DNA of 28,942 nt from Apostichopus parvimensis (taxonomy: Eukaryota > Echinodermata > Holothuroidea > Aspidochirotida > Stichopodidae). The stretch covers positions 379,247 to 408,188 of the forward strand of contig KN882213.1 of the NCBI GenBank assembly GCA_000934455.1, written 5' to 3'. This document shows, piece after piece, positions 1 through 9,569 of the stretch. How positions within the stretch are numbered: position 1 is the first letter of the stretch; the number at the start of each line of letters is the position of its first letter. The translations under genes were made by a program, and so were the position numbers. The notes beneath the pieces were generated by a model. The model was not told the origin of the DNA, did not search any database, and was given only the letters and a program-made list of their open reading frames with translations.

Positions 1-96
1 CACTGACTTTTACGAAAAGTTGTTTTGACTTTTCGAAATGAATTAGCTAGACGGACCGCATCCGTTGTGAAATTTGGTTTGCCGATAAAAAAGGAA

Positions 97-428
97 AATA
101 GGGCTGTAGCAACCAGTAACCATATATACAAAATACCACGAAGCGTGCGAACAATTTTGGGGATGAAAGTTGCTACGCGCCGGCACCCAAGCAAATGTCC
201 TCCCCCATATTTCAAACAAATCACCCCTGTATACAGAAGACCGTTAAAGTGATAGGAAATAGCCATGTAGCAACTAGTTGTCATATATATCAAAATACCA
301 CAAAGCGCGCGAACAATTTTGGGGATGAAAGTTGCTACGCGCCGGCACCCAAGCAAATATCCCCCCTAATATTTCAAACAAATCACCCCTGTATACAGAA
401 GACCGTTAAAGTGATAGGAAATAGCCAT
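97..428. repeat. 162-bp tandem duplication
   Basis: Two nearly identical copies of a unit of about 162 bp lie head to tail (about 97-258 and 259-420), and the first bases of a third copy follow. Landmarks that recur exactly 162 bp apart are ATGAAAGTTGCTACGCGCC (164 and 326) and ACCGTTAAAGTGATAGG (240 and 402). Open frames across it are short and are by-products of the repeat. I see no gene in it. It could be the edge of a longer satellite or a tandemly duplicated end of a mobile element. Confidence 0.9.
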
Positions 429-800
429 TGAGCATAATAGGAACTCCTTTTTAACTGTATGGAAATAGCCCAACTGCATAATATAAAGGCTTACAATACT
501 CCAATGGCTAAGCGATGTCAGTAAGCTGGAAAGTCTGTGTATGAAATTGTCAACAGAGGGTTGGGAATTTGATACTCTCTCCTCTCTATTCGGCAAAGGC
601 GCCAACGCAGAATTTATTAGGAGATATGACCCTGAGCACACCATGAACAGTTTCACACCGGTAACAGGGGCCATATTTCGTTGTTCCTAATTTCTGGATA
701 GGGCCGGGACCAAACATTTATCATATATATACTAACATAACATGTAGAGTTTTGGAAGTAGTTCCGGTAAATTTTCATGAGTCGCCAAATATAAAAACAT
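429..800. other. no recognisable feature
   Basis: This stretch lies between the 162-bp duplication and the palindrome array. A short minus-strand open frame (366-674) has no recognisable motif and runs back into the tandem repeat. I see nothing that supports a gene. Confidence 0.5.
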
Positions 801-1125
801 AATTTATCGCCGATAAACAAGGATTTTCGGCGATAAACATAGTTTATCTATCGATAAACCAGGTTAATCGGCGATAAACATGGTTTATCGGTCGATAAAC
901 TATGTTTATCTGTCGAAAAACATGGTTTATCGCAGATAAAGATGGATTTTCGAGAGATAAACATGGATTATCTAAAAAACTTTCAATATGTAATGAAAAT
1001 CCATGTTTATCGTTCGATAAAGCATTTTTCTCAGAAAAACCATCTTTATCTACCGATAATCATGGTTTTCCGGTGAAAAACCATGATTATCGGTCGATAA
1101 ACATGGTTTTTCAGTCGATAAACAA
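801..1125. repeat. AT-rich array of 20-21 bp quasi-palindromic units
   Basis: About fifteen degenerate units of the type CGATAAACATGGTTTATCG follow one another with a spacing of 20-21 bp. Each unit is itself close to its own reverse complement: CGATAAAC on one side, GTTTATCG on the other, centred on CATGG or TAG. On a larger scale the left and right halves are also related in inverted orientation. For example, AGATAAAGATGG near 934 pairs with CCATCTTTATCT near 1040, with the symmetry centre near 990. Single strands could fold into many small hairpins or one long one. No coding content is apparent. It may be a satellite or the core of a foldback or MITE-like element. Confidence 0.85.
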
Positions 1126-1147
1126 ATGTGTATAAGCATTTTAGAGT

Positions 1148-1321
1148 GCCCGCATCTCTGCGCTGCCCGAATCCAGCGGATTGCCCGACACCTGCGCTGC
1201 CCGAGTCAAGTAGACTGCCCGACCGCCTAGGCTGCCCGACACCGGTGGATCGCCCGAAGCTTGTGCTGCCCGACACCGGTAGATTGCCGACGTCTAGACT
1301 GCCCGACCCTTGCGCAGCCCC
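1148..1321. repeat. GC-rich minisatellite, units of 15-18 bp starting GCCCGA
   Basis: Roughly ten variable units start with GCCCG(A) and end in CT, TT or TC, for example GCCCGACACCGGTGGATC and GCCCGACACCGGTAGATT. Unit lengths vary from 15 to 18 bp. The bases after GCCCGA are variable, often CACC or CCG. It begins about 20 bp after the AT-rich palindrome array ends. A short plus-strand frame through it (1128-1328) gives a low-complexity Pro/Leu-rich string and is not credible as a gene. Confidence 0.85.
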
Positions 1322-3283
1322 AGTCTAACTTAGCCCTGCATATCCTTGGGTTGTGCGCTACCACACAGTACGTTATATTGGGCTAATGTAAATATTGTAT
1401 ACTACATGATGTAGATGTAGGAGATGAGAAATTATACTTTTATCAATCCTTCAACTCCAGTGTCTGCCTCCTGATTAGAGTTAATTGGTACCTGTCCCCC
1501 CCCCCCCCTCTACCATCTTCCAGTTGGTTTCGAGACAGGTCTTACACTACTACACGTTACCGGCGTTACAATATGGACACGGTTTTGTGCGAAGCCCAAT
1601 CGCTGCACTCAAAGGCGACCGCCTGCAGCAAGCACGCACATAATTGTTTCGAAGCTGACGGTGTAGGCGTGGTTATTAGGCTGAGCATGGGCAGTACATA
1701 AACAGGCAATAAAGGCGCCAGTTTTGGAAAGTACTAAAAGGTGACTTATTTCACAGAAGCCAGCAAGGTAAGTGTACTCAATTTTGTAAGCAGAAAATCA
1801 TTATTTTTTACAGCTCCAATGTAAACGCAAACACTATTTCATGAATAATTTGCAAGTACATATTAATGTTATTGTCATTATTTTCTTCCTCGTTTCATCT
1901 AAATTAATTATTTTCCGAAAGTTATTCACTTAATCACAAATTGTGAATAGGCCTGGGCCTATAATAAAGACAACACTGAGTCAAAATAGTCAAACATATA
2001 TACACGGTAGCCTGGCTAGTTCCGTTTTCAACAGTTCAGCTAAAGTCGGTTAATATAAGGTCCGATATTGTTTTCTTACTTGCATATATAAGAGCATGGA
2101 CTATTGAAAACGTCAGAATTTCTTTCCTGTAATCAGTAACTGACGTCAGCTAGCCTAGTATAACTATAAGGCTATAGCCTAGCTGTTACAAATTAAAACA
2201 TTAACCTATCTTCTGGCGAATGGCTGTGTCAATTCAAGAATAAAGGGCCCATATTAGAGTTTCAAAGCGTTCATCATGACTTTTCATAGGCATATATGCT
2301 TTTGCTAAGTTAGCAAATATGATGGAGTGCCCATACCCATACGTACGTTAATGTCTAATTATGTACGGATAAGCTAACTAATTTGCTTTTAACTTTGGCG
2401 ATAGCGCGACAAGACATGGTTTGGTACCAGCTGCTTACCCCCCCCCCCCCCCGGCCTTCACTTTGAAGGCCTATCTAAATTAGAGTGAGCTAGGTCAGTA
2501 TGCTATATCTGTACATGGTAATTACCACCAAACGGACACCATCTCCCGCCCCTTCAGCTAAAAGAAGTAAAAGCCACCCCCCCCCCAAAAAAAACAGTTT
2601 ATGCATGGCTAGGGTATATGAAAGATAGTATGTGTATATGTAACTCTTAGTGTTAGAGCTGGTCTAGGCTGCAGCGATACTGTAGGCACAGCGTAATTAA
2701 GTTAGAGAATTCGCAAAGATCATGTGAAATGCGTAGCTTTCAACGGTTATAAATAGGCTAGGCCTATCATGACTGTATCATATTCTTAATCTTATCAGGG
2801 CTTCATACTCTGCAACAACCATGATTAATGCCGGGTGTATGCAGGCAGGTATACTATATCCTCGATCTTCCTAAGTTGGCTAGCTAGGCTAACCTGGCTA
2901 CAGGCTAGGCCTACACAGACTGGTAAAAGTGTCGGCCTACTAATAGTAATAGGCAAACTGGGCACCATGCACGTACCTAATTAGTCGTGATTCTAGCATA
3001 TGAGGCCCAAGACTAGGGTGAAGGGTTTAAAGAAGGTTACCAGATACAGTAGCAATGGAGCCTGGTATTGGTAATTAAATTTGTCGTCGACGAGCCTAGT
3101 TTTGCATTATACATGGCTGAGCCAAGGTGTAGCGTGAAAGCTTAAGACGTACTTGTCAAGTTGTAGCCATATAGTCTGGATCTAGTCATATTAATTAGTT
3201 TAACCATTTATCAATGAAATTCGACTGGTATTATGTTGAAATATTGAGGTTTTCAAGCTAATATTACTACCAAGTATTATTAG
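1322..3283. other. non-coding stretch with poly-C tracts
   Basis: No convincing gene is visible in these nearly 2 kb. Long homopolymers occur: 13 C at 1496-1508, 15 C at 2438-2452, and 10 C followed by 8 A at 2577-2594. The text is rich in TAGGCCTA-like strings (for example 2755-2765 and 2878-2912). A sequence resembling a strong splice donor, AGCAAG/GTAAGTG, occurs at about 1762-1775, with a weak TATA-like TACTAAAAGG just upstream. I cannot link it to any downstream exon. Confidence 0.5.
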
Positions 3284-3296
3284 CCCCTCTACAAAT
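3284..3296 (+). repeat. left inverted terminal repeat candidate
   Basis: CCCCTCTACAAAT here is the exact reverse complement of 12028-12040. It marks the outer edge of the GC-rich left subterminal region, as expected of a transposon end. The two bases outside are AG. Confidence 0.5.
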
Positions 3297-3424
3297 TTAA
3301 GTGTGCTAGTTGCGCGCCTAAAGCGAACATACAACAACGTTCGTAACTGGTGCACAAAAGTACTCAACCTGCGCACAACACACACGCTCAAAGGGTTGAA
3401 ATATTCATTCTGCACGCAAGTTGA

Positions 3425-3570
3425 AAGCCCTGCGCGCTTCAACTTAGCGCGCGCTTCGTCTTAGCCCGCGCGCCGTGTTAGCGAGCGCGCGCTTCGTCTT
3501 AGCGTGCGCACGCTTCGTATTAGCGCGCACGCGCTTCATCTTCGCACGTGCTTGATCTTAGCGCGCCAGT
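3425..3570. repeat. GC-rich subterminal repeats, left side
   Basis: Degenerate units of about 17-23 bp follow the pattern (G/A)GCGCGCGCTTCGTCTTA: CGCGCTTCAACTTAGC, GCGCGCTTCGTCTTAGC, GCGCGCGCTTCGTCTTAGC, CGCACGCTTCGTATTAGC, GCACGCGCTTCATCTTCG and CACGTGCTTGATCTTAGC. They stand out sharply from the AT-rich surroundings. Repeated short motifs just inside the terminal repeats are known transposase-binding sites in CACTA elements. That role is inferred here. Confidence 0.7.
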
Positions 3571-3620
3571 CATTGGTCAAGCGTGCAAAGAGGACTTAAA
3601 TACTTTTGCTGACTTCTGAT

Positions 3621-3684
3621 GCAAACAATTTGGACTTAGAAAAAAGTGTCAAGCAAACATTTTGGACTTAGAAAAAATTGCTTA
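3621..3684. repeat. 32-bp direct repeat, two copies
   Basis: GCAAACAATTTGGACTTAGA (3621) and GCAAACATTTTGGACTTAGA (3653) open two copies of a 32-bp unit ending in an A-run. More distant echoes (CTTGGACTTCAA, CTTAGACTTG) follow up to about 3735. It lies directly inside the GC-rich subterminal block. Confidence 0.8.
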
Positions 3685-4943
3685 TATGTCTTTGTGCGCA
3701 AGTAGTTCTTGGACTTCAACCATGTCTTAGACTTGTGTAAGTGGGTGCGGTGCGCATACAAACTTCTGGCTTAGTTTCATGGGAACCCGAAGGCCCTTAG
3801 GGGTTCGGTGAAACAATTCTCTAGGCTATCTTGAACAGTATTTAAAAGCATGAGAAATGTTACAGTACAATTAGGAATGCACGCTTTCAGTGAAATGTTA
3901 CTTCAAATGATCTTGAATGAAATCAAGATGCTTGTGCACCTTGGGGAATAGGAGGCAAACAGGGCATTATTTTTCAGAGCCTGACAAACAACATCTAATG
4001 TAAGTTAACAACACCTTAAGAAACAAGATACCTGATTAAAAAGAACATGTAGTGATATGAAATTTATTTACACTCATCATACAGTACAGGTAAGTAATGT
4101 ATCACCTAACAAAGAGAAAGAATATCAACATAGAGGGAGAAACCCATCTTTTGTTTATAAGCCAAAATAAGTATGACACTTGGAATGTCAATTGTGAATT
4201 CATGATTAAAACCAGTAATGGTTTTCCTTGCACTACACCACTAACTTGAGGCTAATGCTCCATTGTTGATAAAGAAGTACAATTTGGAATTTACTGCAAT
4301 TACGTATATCAAGTACTACCACACCTCTTTCTCCACTCAATCCCCCAGCCTCAAAATACACAGCAATTCCTTTTGATGCTTGCCCTAATATGAGCAGAAT
4401 AGTTGAATATATACACAGCTTTTATTCATGTTTCACAATGATTTCCTAAAGAAAACTAAACATTCAAATTCGTAACCTGGAGGCACTCATATTAATTTGC
4501 ACTACAACCCTGAATATTAGTCTACCAGCAAAAGAAAGTATATTATTCCACCCATTAGTCACTCCGTAGTAAATTTTTAGCTTGTGCAATGAAAGACTCT
4601 TCTGGATTTTCAAACTGCATGAAAATACATAGCTCAACAATGTACTTCACAGGTATGATATGAAAAATAAAACATGACCTTGATTTTGAACCATCGAAAG
4701 ATGGTGTAATTTTAATGTTGTTCTGCAATTTGCAGCAATGCTTTCAGCCACAGAGTTCATGTGCTTTATCACAGCAAGATAATCTGACGAGCACATACAT
4801 TTCGCAGAGCAACTGCAGCATTTCGAACACTTTTAAAAGTACTTTATCTGGCCAAAAAATGTAACTCCCTCTATCTATGGTATCTTACAGTGTATGAATT
4901 TCTTTTGGTCACAAGTTTGTAATCACTGCTGTAAAGTAACATG
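3685..4943. other. presumed 3' flank of the minus-strand transposase
   Basis: AT-rich sequence with no recognisable open frame. On the minus strand it lies downstream of the transposase stop at 4944. A minus-strand AATAAA (plus-strand TTTATT at 4421-4426) is a possible polyadenylation signal. Otherwise I see nothing here. Confidence 0.4.
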
Positions 4944-7900
4944 TCATTCAGCTGAAGACGAAGAAATTTGTGGTTTATAACCAATACATTCAACTATCAA
5001 TGGCAACAGATCTGACTCAGGGTTACATTGCAAAAGACGACCAACCACTGAAATGAAGCGATTTATCACCTCTGTCTTTGAGGCAGGTTTCTTCTTAACT
5101 GATAGTTTTTTAACATACTTCAATGTATCTGCCCCAACATACACATTTTGCAATAACTCTGGAACCTTCAGCAAAGAACACAAATTATTTGCTATTTGCA
5201 AATGAGGCTTTTTTCATGTGCAATATTTTCCCATTGATATCTTCATATGCAAAGCATGAATACACCCACAGTGGACCAAGATTTCTCACTACACCTGGAA
5301 GATGGAGAAGCCCATGAACCACAGAAAGGCAGTACCTGTCTCCATATAATGTCCCAAACAAGTAACAAAACTGGATAAGTAAACTTTCACAGTATTAAAT
5401 ATCATGGACAGAAATACTGTCACTTTTCAAAATGACCACTGTCTCTATTAGTAATGCATAATGCTAAAAAAATATGTCATTCATTAAACCCTTTAGAGCT
5501 GGTAAAGAGTACTAAAACAGCCATGCCCTATATTCTGATGCCTTCCAATAACCCAAATGATCTTTAAACTCCTTGGAATCCGGGAAATGTGGAGGCTTTA
5601 TGTTGGTAAGTCGCATATCAATATTGTCAAGCAGTTTGGTTAAAGGAAATAGTTCTTTGGAATGAGATGTGTCGAACCATAAGTGCAACAATTTCTTAAA
5701 TACTCCAAGCAAAACTGTGTGCATATAATCAATAGCCATTCCATCAGCAAGATTCATACCAAATGAACTTAGAAAAGTAGGCCCTTTGATGCCATTAATG
5801 GGCTTTTTCATTTGCATGGTGTGTACTTTCATAGCATCACTCAACATTTTTTCATTAGACCGTTTAGGACCAACAGGATTAGTCATGCAAAAAGGATATG
5901 TCCACACCGAACCTTTTCCTGTTGATGTTGAAGAGCCTTTTTGTAAGCAATGAGAACACCCAAAAGCACCATTAAACTGCATCATATTTAGCATGACAGC
6001 TCTTGCAGGAAGGTCACACGTACCGCAGAGAACCACAGCTTTAACTATGATAATTTCCTTTTTGTCCTGAGCGTAAACTTCTACACCATCTTCAAGTTCT
6101 TTAATGGAAGCAAGGAATGGTTTCAGAAAAGTGCCCACAGCCGGTTTTCAACCAAGCCACAATCCAGCGTAAATCAAATTCTCTTTTAGGAACCGTCGTT
6201 TATCCGGCAACTCATTGATTGAAAAAAAGAGGACAAAGACTGACCTTTGATAATTTGAAGATCGGACATCCATCTGTATACCACATAAGAGATATGTTTC
6301 TTGCTTCATGTAAAATTTTTCCTGGAGCAAAAAGACGTTTGTACTGCTCTCCATCGTAAATATCCTCAATATTGTCACTGTTTGTCTTCTTTCTGTTGAA
6401 TCTATGCTGCAAGTCATTATAAAATCCCTGCCTTTTCATTAAGGTGCAAATTTTATTAACAATCGGTATTTCTATAAAGTAGGATATTCCACTGTTCTCT
6501 GAGACATCACTGCTGCATACTGTGCACCTAACATTATCAGAGGAGCTTAGTAAATAATTGAAAAAATTGCAGAACTTGTGGAATTTCATCGGATTTTTTA
6601 GAGTTCCACAAATTTTTGGAAACATATGAAGTGTTGTCTTGCAGATATTTGGCTTTTGGCATTGAATTCAAATTAGCACAAGCAAATCAACCAGAGCAAC
6701 ACCAGTAATGCTATGGCTGCTTGAAAACATCAGAATCATCAACATACTTTCTGCCAAAGTTAGTCACACCAGTCATCACTTTCATCAATGCCTCCTACCT
6801 CTTCAATATTTGCCAGGTGGAGGTTATCATCATACAGATCCCTGTGATGAGTAGAGGGAAAAAAGTTATAGTTCAAATATAAGCTGTTTATGTCTGAACA
6901 ACTATGTTAAAGTACAGCCAAGAACCTTGCATTTGTTTGGTGAATGGCAAGGAAACATGAGCTTCTTGCATGTTTCTATGATGACACTTTTCCATGATTT
7001 AAGTGTACTTCTAAAAGTAAAGATGACTAGAGAAGTACACATAGAGGAAATCCCCAAACCCTTCACCAATTTGACACAGCATCGCTCCAACTTCAACTCT
7101 ATTCTATTTCATTTGATCAATGATTAAACTGCAACACTAACTAGCATCATACATGCCAAATTAACAACACCTGATAGATTTCACCCGACCTGCCTGGACA
7201 TTTTGCCCTAAGCTAGGTGACTTGTTTTATATTTTTTGCACAACCAGCGTGGGTATTTCAACCAACTCGAGTGTATCTTAGGTATTGGGCAACCTTACAT
7301 TCCACCCTTACAAAATAGTCTCTGAGCACCCTTCTTAATTATATTCAAACCCACACAAGCTCTGATCAGTACCATATATCTTCTTAATTGTTAAAGACAC
7401 AACATAAGCCTTACATATGTCCAGACATGCTGATTGAAACGCCGAGGTTGGTTAATCAAAAAATCCAGGCTGTTTGGGCAAATTGTATTTTGGGCGTAAG
7501 ACAGCTGGCCAGTTTGTCCTAACCTATTTCCCTTACGACATTATGAGTCTACCTAAAAAGTAACACTAATGTGGGTAGCCTAGGTATACTATAAGCCTAG
7601 GCCCTATTACCTTTTTATTCCATCCGTTGAGGAGCCATCAGACAGACGTAGGCCCAATAAGTGGTCAGATTCGGAGACATTCAGATTTTCAGATCCTTGT
7701 GTCACAGTATGAATGCATCCAAGTTCAGATGACAACTTCTGAGAACCCATTTTATTGTCACCGAGTTGAGGTTTGAAATGGTTTGTAAGGTAAGGTTGGC
7801 TAGGTTAACATTGTTTGTTTGTTGCTTGGCCTCTGTATTGCGAAATTTTGAGGCTAGTAGTAGTAGTACTATGGGCATCATGTTCAACTTGAACCTCCCT

Positions 7901-8014
7901 TGTTGAAACGAAGTCAACTTGCCCTGGCTGAATTTCACTTACTGTGAATTCATCATCTTCTAATTGAACTGTCCTAACACCTAAACTCGCATTAATCTCT
8001 ACTTGCTTGTCCAT
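4944..8014 (-). pseudogene. tnp2-type (CACTA/Plavaka-like) transposase, two exons, decayed
   Basis: This is a DNA transposase of the tnp2 family (Pfam Transposase_21), a nuclear enzyme that would cut and paste its own element. Exon 1 (8014-7611) and exon 2 (6841-4944) are joined by an intron whose phases match. Family landmarks in order are a block ending YFIEIPI with GFYNDLQHRF and NIEDIYDGEQYKRLF (within 6212-6625), SINELP and AGLWLG (about 6148-6240), then in 5512-6138 CDLPARAVMLNMMQFNGAFGC with CLQKG, the DYMHTVLLGVFKKLL block with its conserved D-x-M-H, and GYWKASEYRAWLF. Conserved C-terminal blocks continue to 4944. Damage includes an in-frame TAA in exon 1 (7805-7807), a TAA soon after the exon 2 start, frame changes around 6630 and 6145-6215, stops near 5514, 5483 and 5400, and one frame change near 5190. 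Assignment to the family is strong. Activity is lost in this copy. Confidence 0.85.
7611..8014 (-). pseudogene. first exon of the minus-strand transposase gene
   Basis: A reading frame opens with ATG at 8014-8012 (MDKQVEINASLGVRTV) and continues in one frame for 404 bases to a donor, AAAAAG/GTAATAG, with a single TAA at 7805-7807. The composition is acidic and Ser/Thr-rich, for example SESDHLLGLRLSDGSSTDG near the end. The exon ends in phase 2. The next exon starts at 6841 after TTTTTTCCCTCTACTCATCACAG with the one base needed to complete the codon, and then reads LYDDNLHLANIEEVGG. That agreement in phase supports the splice. An acidic N-terminal region ahead of the catalytic part is also seen in the second transposase of this window. 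I recognise no named domain in the exon itself. Confidence 0.55.
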
Positions 8015-9224
8015 TCGCCACCGTGTTGTTCTCGAGACAGTTTGTTTTCATGAACTATTAATATCACTAGGCTTAGGCCTTGTTAGACAGCGTGACTTAA
8101 CGTTAGGCTGGCGTTGTGTACGCCGCCGCTTAGAAGCTCTGTGGTTCTGTGTAGGCAAGTAAGGACTTGTTGGATCAACTTCCAGTAAGTGAGACATGAA
8201 TATGAGGTGGTTCGCAGTCACCATAACACAACTGCGACAGTGAGTTCATACGTGCAAAACCTAAGAATGATCACCATTTCCCCCCTGATGAAACAACAGG
8301 CAGGCTCTGTAGTGCTGCCGTTTTAATATACATTCACCGGATCGTCGCCGCGCCGTAATAGTATGTTAGACTAACGTTGGCACTGTATACTAAATTACTA
8401 CTTGAGAATAGCCATTAACATATCCCGATAATGGTCAGTTGTACGTTACAGTGTACTATACAACTAATAATGTTTCCACATCGTGAAAATGAATTTGTTC
8501 TTAAATACGCACCGTTAGATCCTGTAAACCAATACAGGTTTCCAAAAATAAGCTCATGCGACTATTTTTGGAGCGAATTACTGCTCCTTAAACATTTTGA
8601 CCCACCCAAACCTTATTATTACCCGTTTTGACAGCTTTCGTGATTCTTTCTCCTCCGTGGAAGCACTTTGCCAACCTATAGATTTTGCGTAAATCGATAT
8701 ATGCAAATATTCTGGACTGGTAGATACTAGCCATTCAGCGTAGACCATACGATGACCGCGCTTTAATTTAGAACATTAGAAGTACCGACGTTACAGTACG
8801 CCGTCAACTGAAGTTCTATCAGCCTGCCAGAGTCCATCTCTTTCCCTTGACATCTACTGTAACATATTTCCAATCAGCCATACGAAAGTGTTTAAATTAC
8901 TTGTTTTATGCCTTGTATTTATTCCGCTCAACTTTAATTAGCTGATAGTCTATCACTCAGTTTCGTTTGCATATATGGTGATTGGAACGTAAGGTTTCTA
9001 GATCTTACGTAGCCTAGCCTACTAGCCTGACGTCCTGTAGTGAAGTTCTACAGCCTCGACTTTGCAAACCAGTTCTTCGTTATCTTTGTATCGGCAGCAG
9101 GATATTTCGTTGGATTATCGTCAAAATACATTCTTTGCTAACCAGTTTAAGAGATTTCAGCTTTGCGAATTACCCAGGGAATTTGAACAATATCAAGACT
9201 TTATATTTGCAAGTTAAGGCCTTG
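8015..9224. promoter_or_regulatory. divergent intergenic region, possible shared promoter
   Basis: About 1.2 kb separates the first ATG of the minus-strand transposase (8014) from the first in-frame ATG of the upstream BEN reading frame (9225). CpG-containing GC-richer patches (8105-8140 and 8335-8355) occur in otherwise AT-rich DNA. I see no clear TATA box for either side. A short plus-strand frame (8431-8631) has no recognisable motif. A bidirectional promoter is an inference from the head-to-head layout only. Confidence 0.3.
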
Positions 9225-9569
9225 ATGCTTTTGTCTCAGACAGCGGCAGAAAATGCAAAAAGTACCACTAAAGACGTTTCAACGAAACTCCAAACTGTTC
9301 GGAAAAGATGCCTTATTTACTGGGTTGACGATCGTTTAGTCAACATCGAACCTATATATTCAGTATGGTCACAGAGACTGCACAACCATCGATGACTACG
9401 CCACCATCGTTGACTACGCCACCATCGTTGACTACGCCACCATCTGACTACGCCACCATCGTTGACTACGCCACCATCGTTGACTACGCCACCATCTTTA
9501 ACCATACTTGCAACGAGTACACTGGGGGCAACAACAAGTAGTTCCGTCACAGAAATAGGGGACACATGA
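9018..9569 (+). pseudogene. disrupted 5' coding region of the BEN-domain gene
   Basis: One plus-strand frame is open from 9018 to 9392, with its first ATG at 9225 and a protein-like stretch (RKRCLIYWVDDRLVNIEPIYS). It then hits TGA inside an 18-bp minisatellite at 9393-9395. The minisatellite encodes PPSLTT repeats. One unit is 16 bp instead of 18, so the Thr/Pro-rich frame before it and after it differ. After the short unit the frame is the same as the upstream one and reads PPSLTILATST onward to a TGA at 9567-9569, directly followed by an in-frame ATG (9570). So the region looks like a once continuous N-terminal exon spoiled by indels and a stop, or alternatively a 5' UTR with small upstream frames. 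The junction at 9362/9363 (TTCA/GTATGG) is a weak alternative donor that would also give phase 0. Confidence 0.4.
9383..9503 (+). repeat. 18-bp minisatellite encoding PPSLTT
   Basis: Six units of CCACCATCGTTGACTACG (the first has CAACCATCGATG) follow each other. The fourth (9437-9452) has lost two bases, and a seventh partial unit ends the array. The length is a multiple of three except for the shortened unit, which fits a repeat grown inside coding sequence. The minus-strand frame across it (Trp/Arg or Val/Asn/Asp-Gly-Gly repeats) is a shadow. Confidence 0.9.

Noticed and set aside
1-14. CACTGACTTTTACG at the window start as a CACTA-type terminus
   Set aside because: No matching inverted copy was found and it does not resemble the ends proposed for the transposon at 3284-12040.
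801-1321. Possible CRISPR array
   Set aside because: The units are contiguous and degenerate without spacers, no cas genes occur, and the window is clearly animal DNA.
6902-7127. Overlapping short frames on both strands
   Set aside because: They lie in the intron of the minus-strand transposase and show no family motif.
9317-9565. Minus-strand frame rich in Trp-Arg and Gly-Gly-Val repeats
   Set aside because: It is the complement of the PPSLTT minisatellite of the BEN gene region and has no support of its own.
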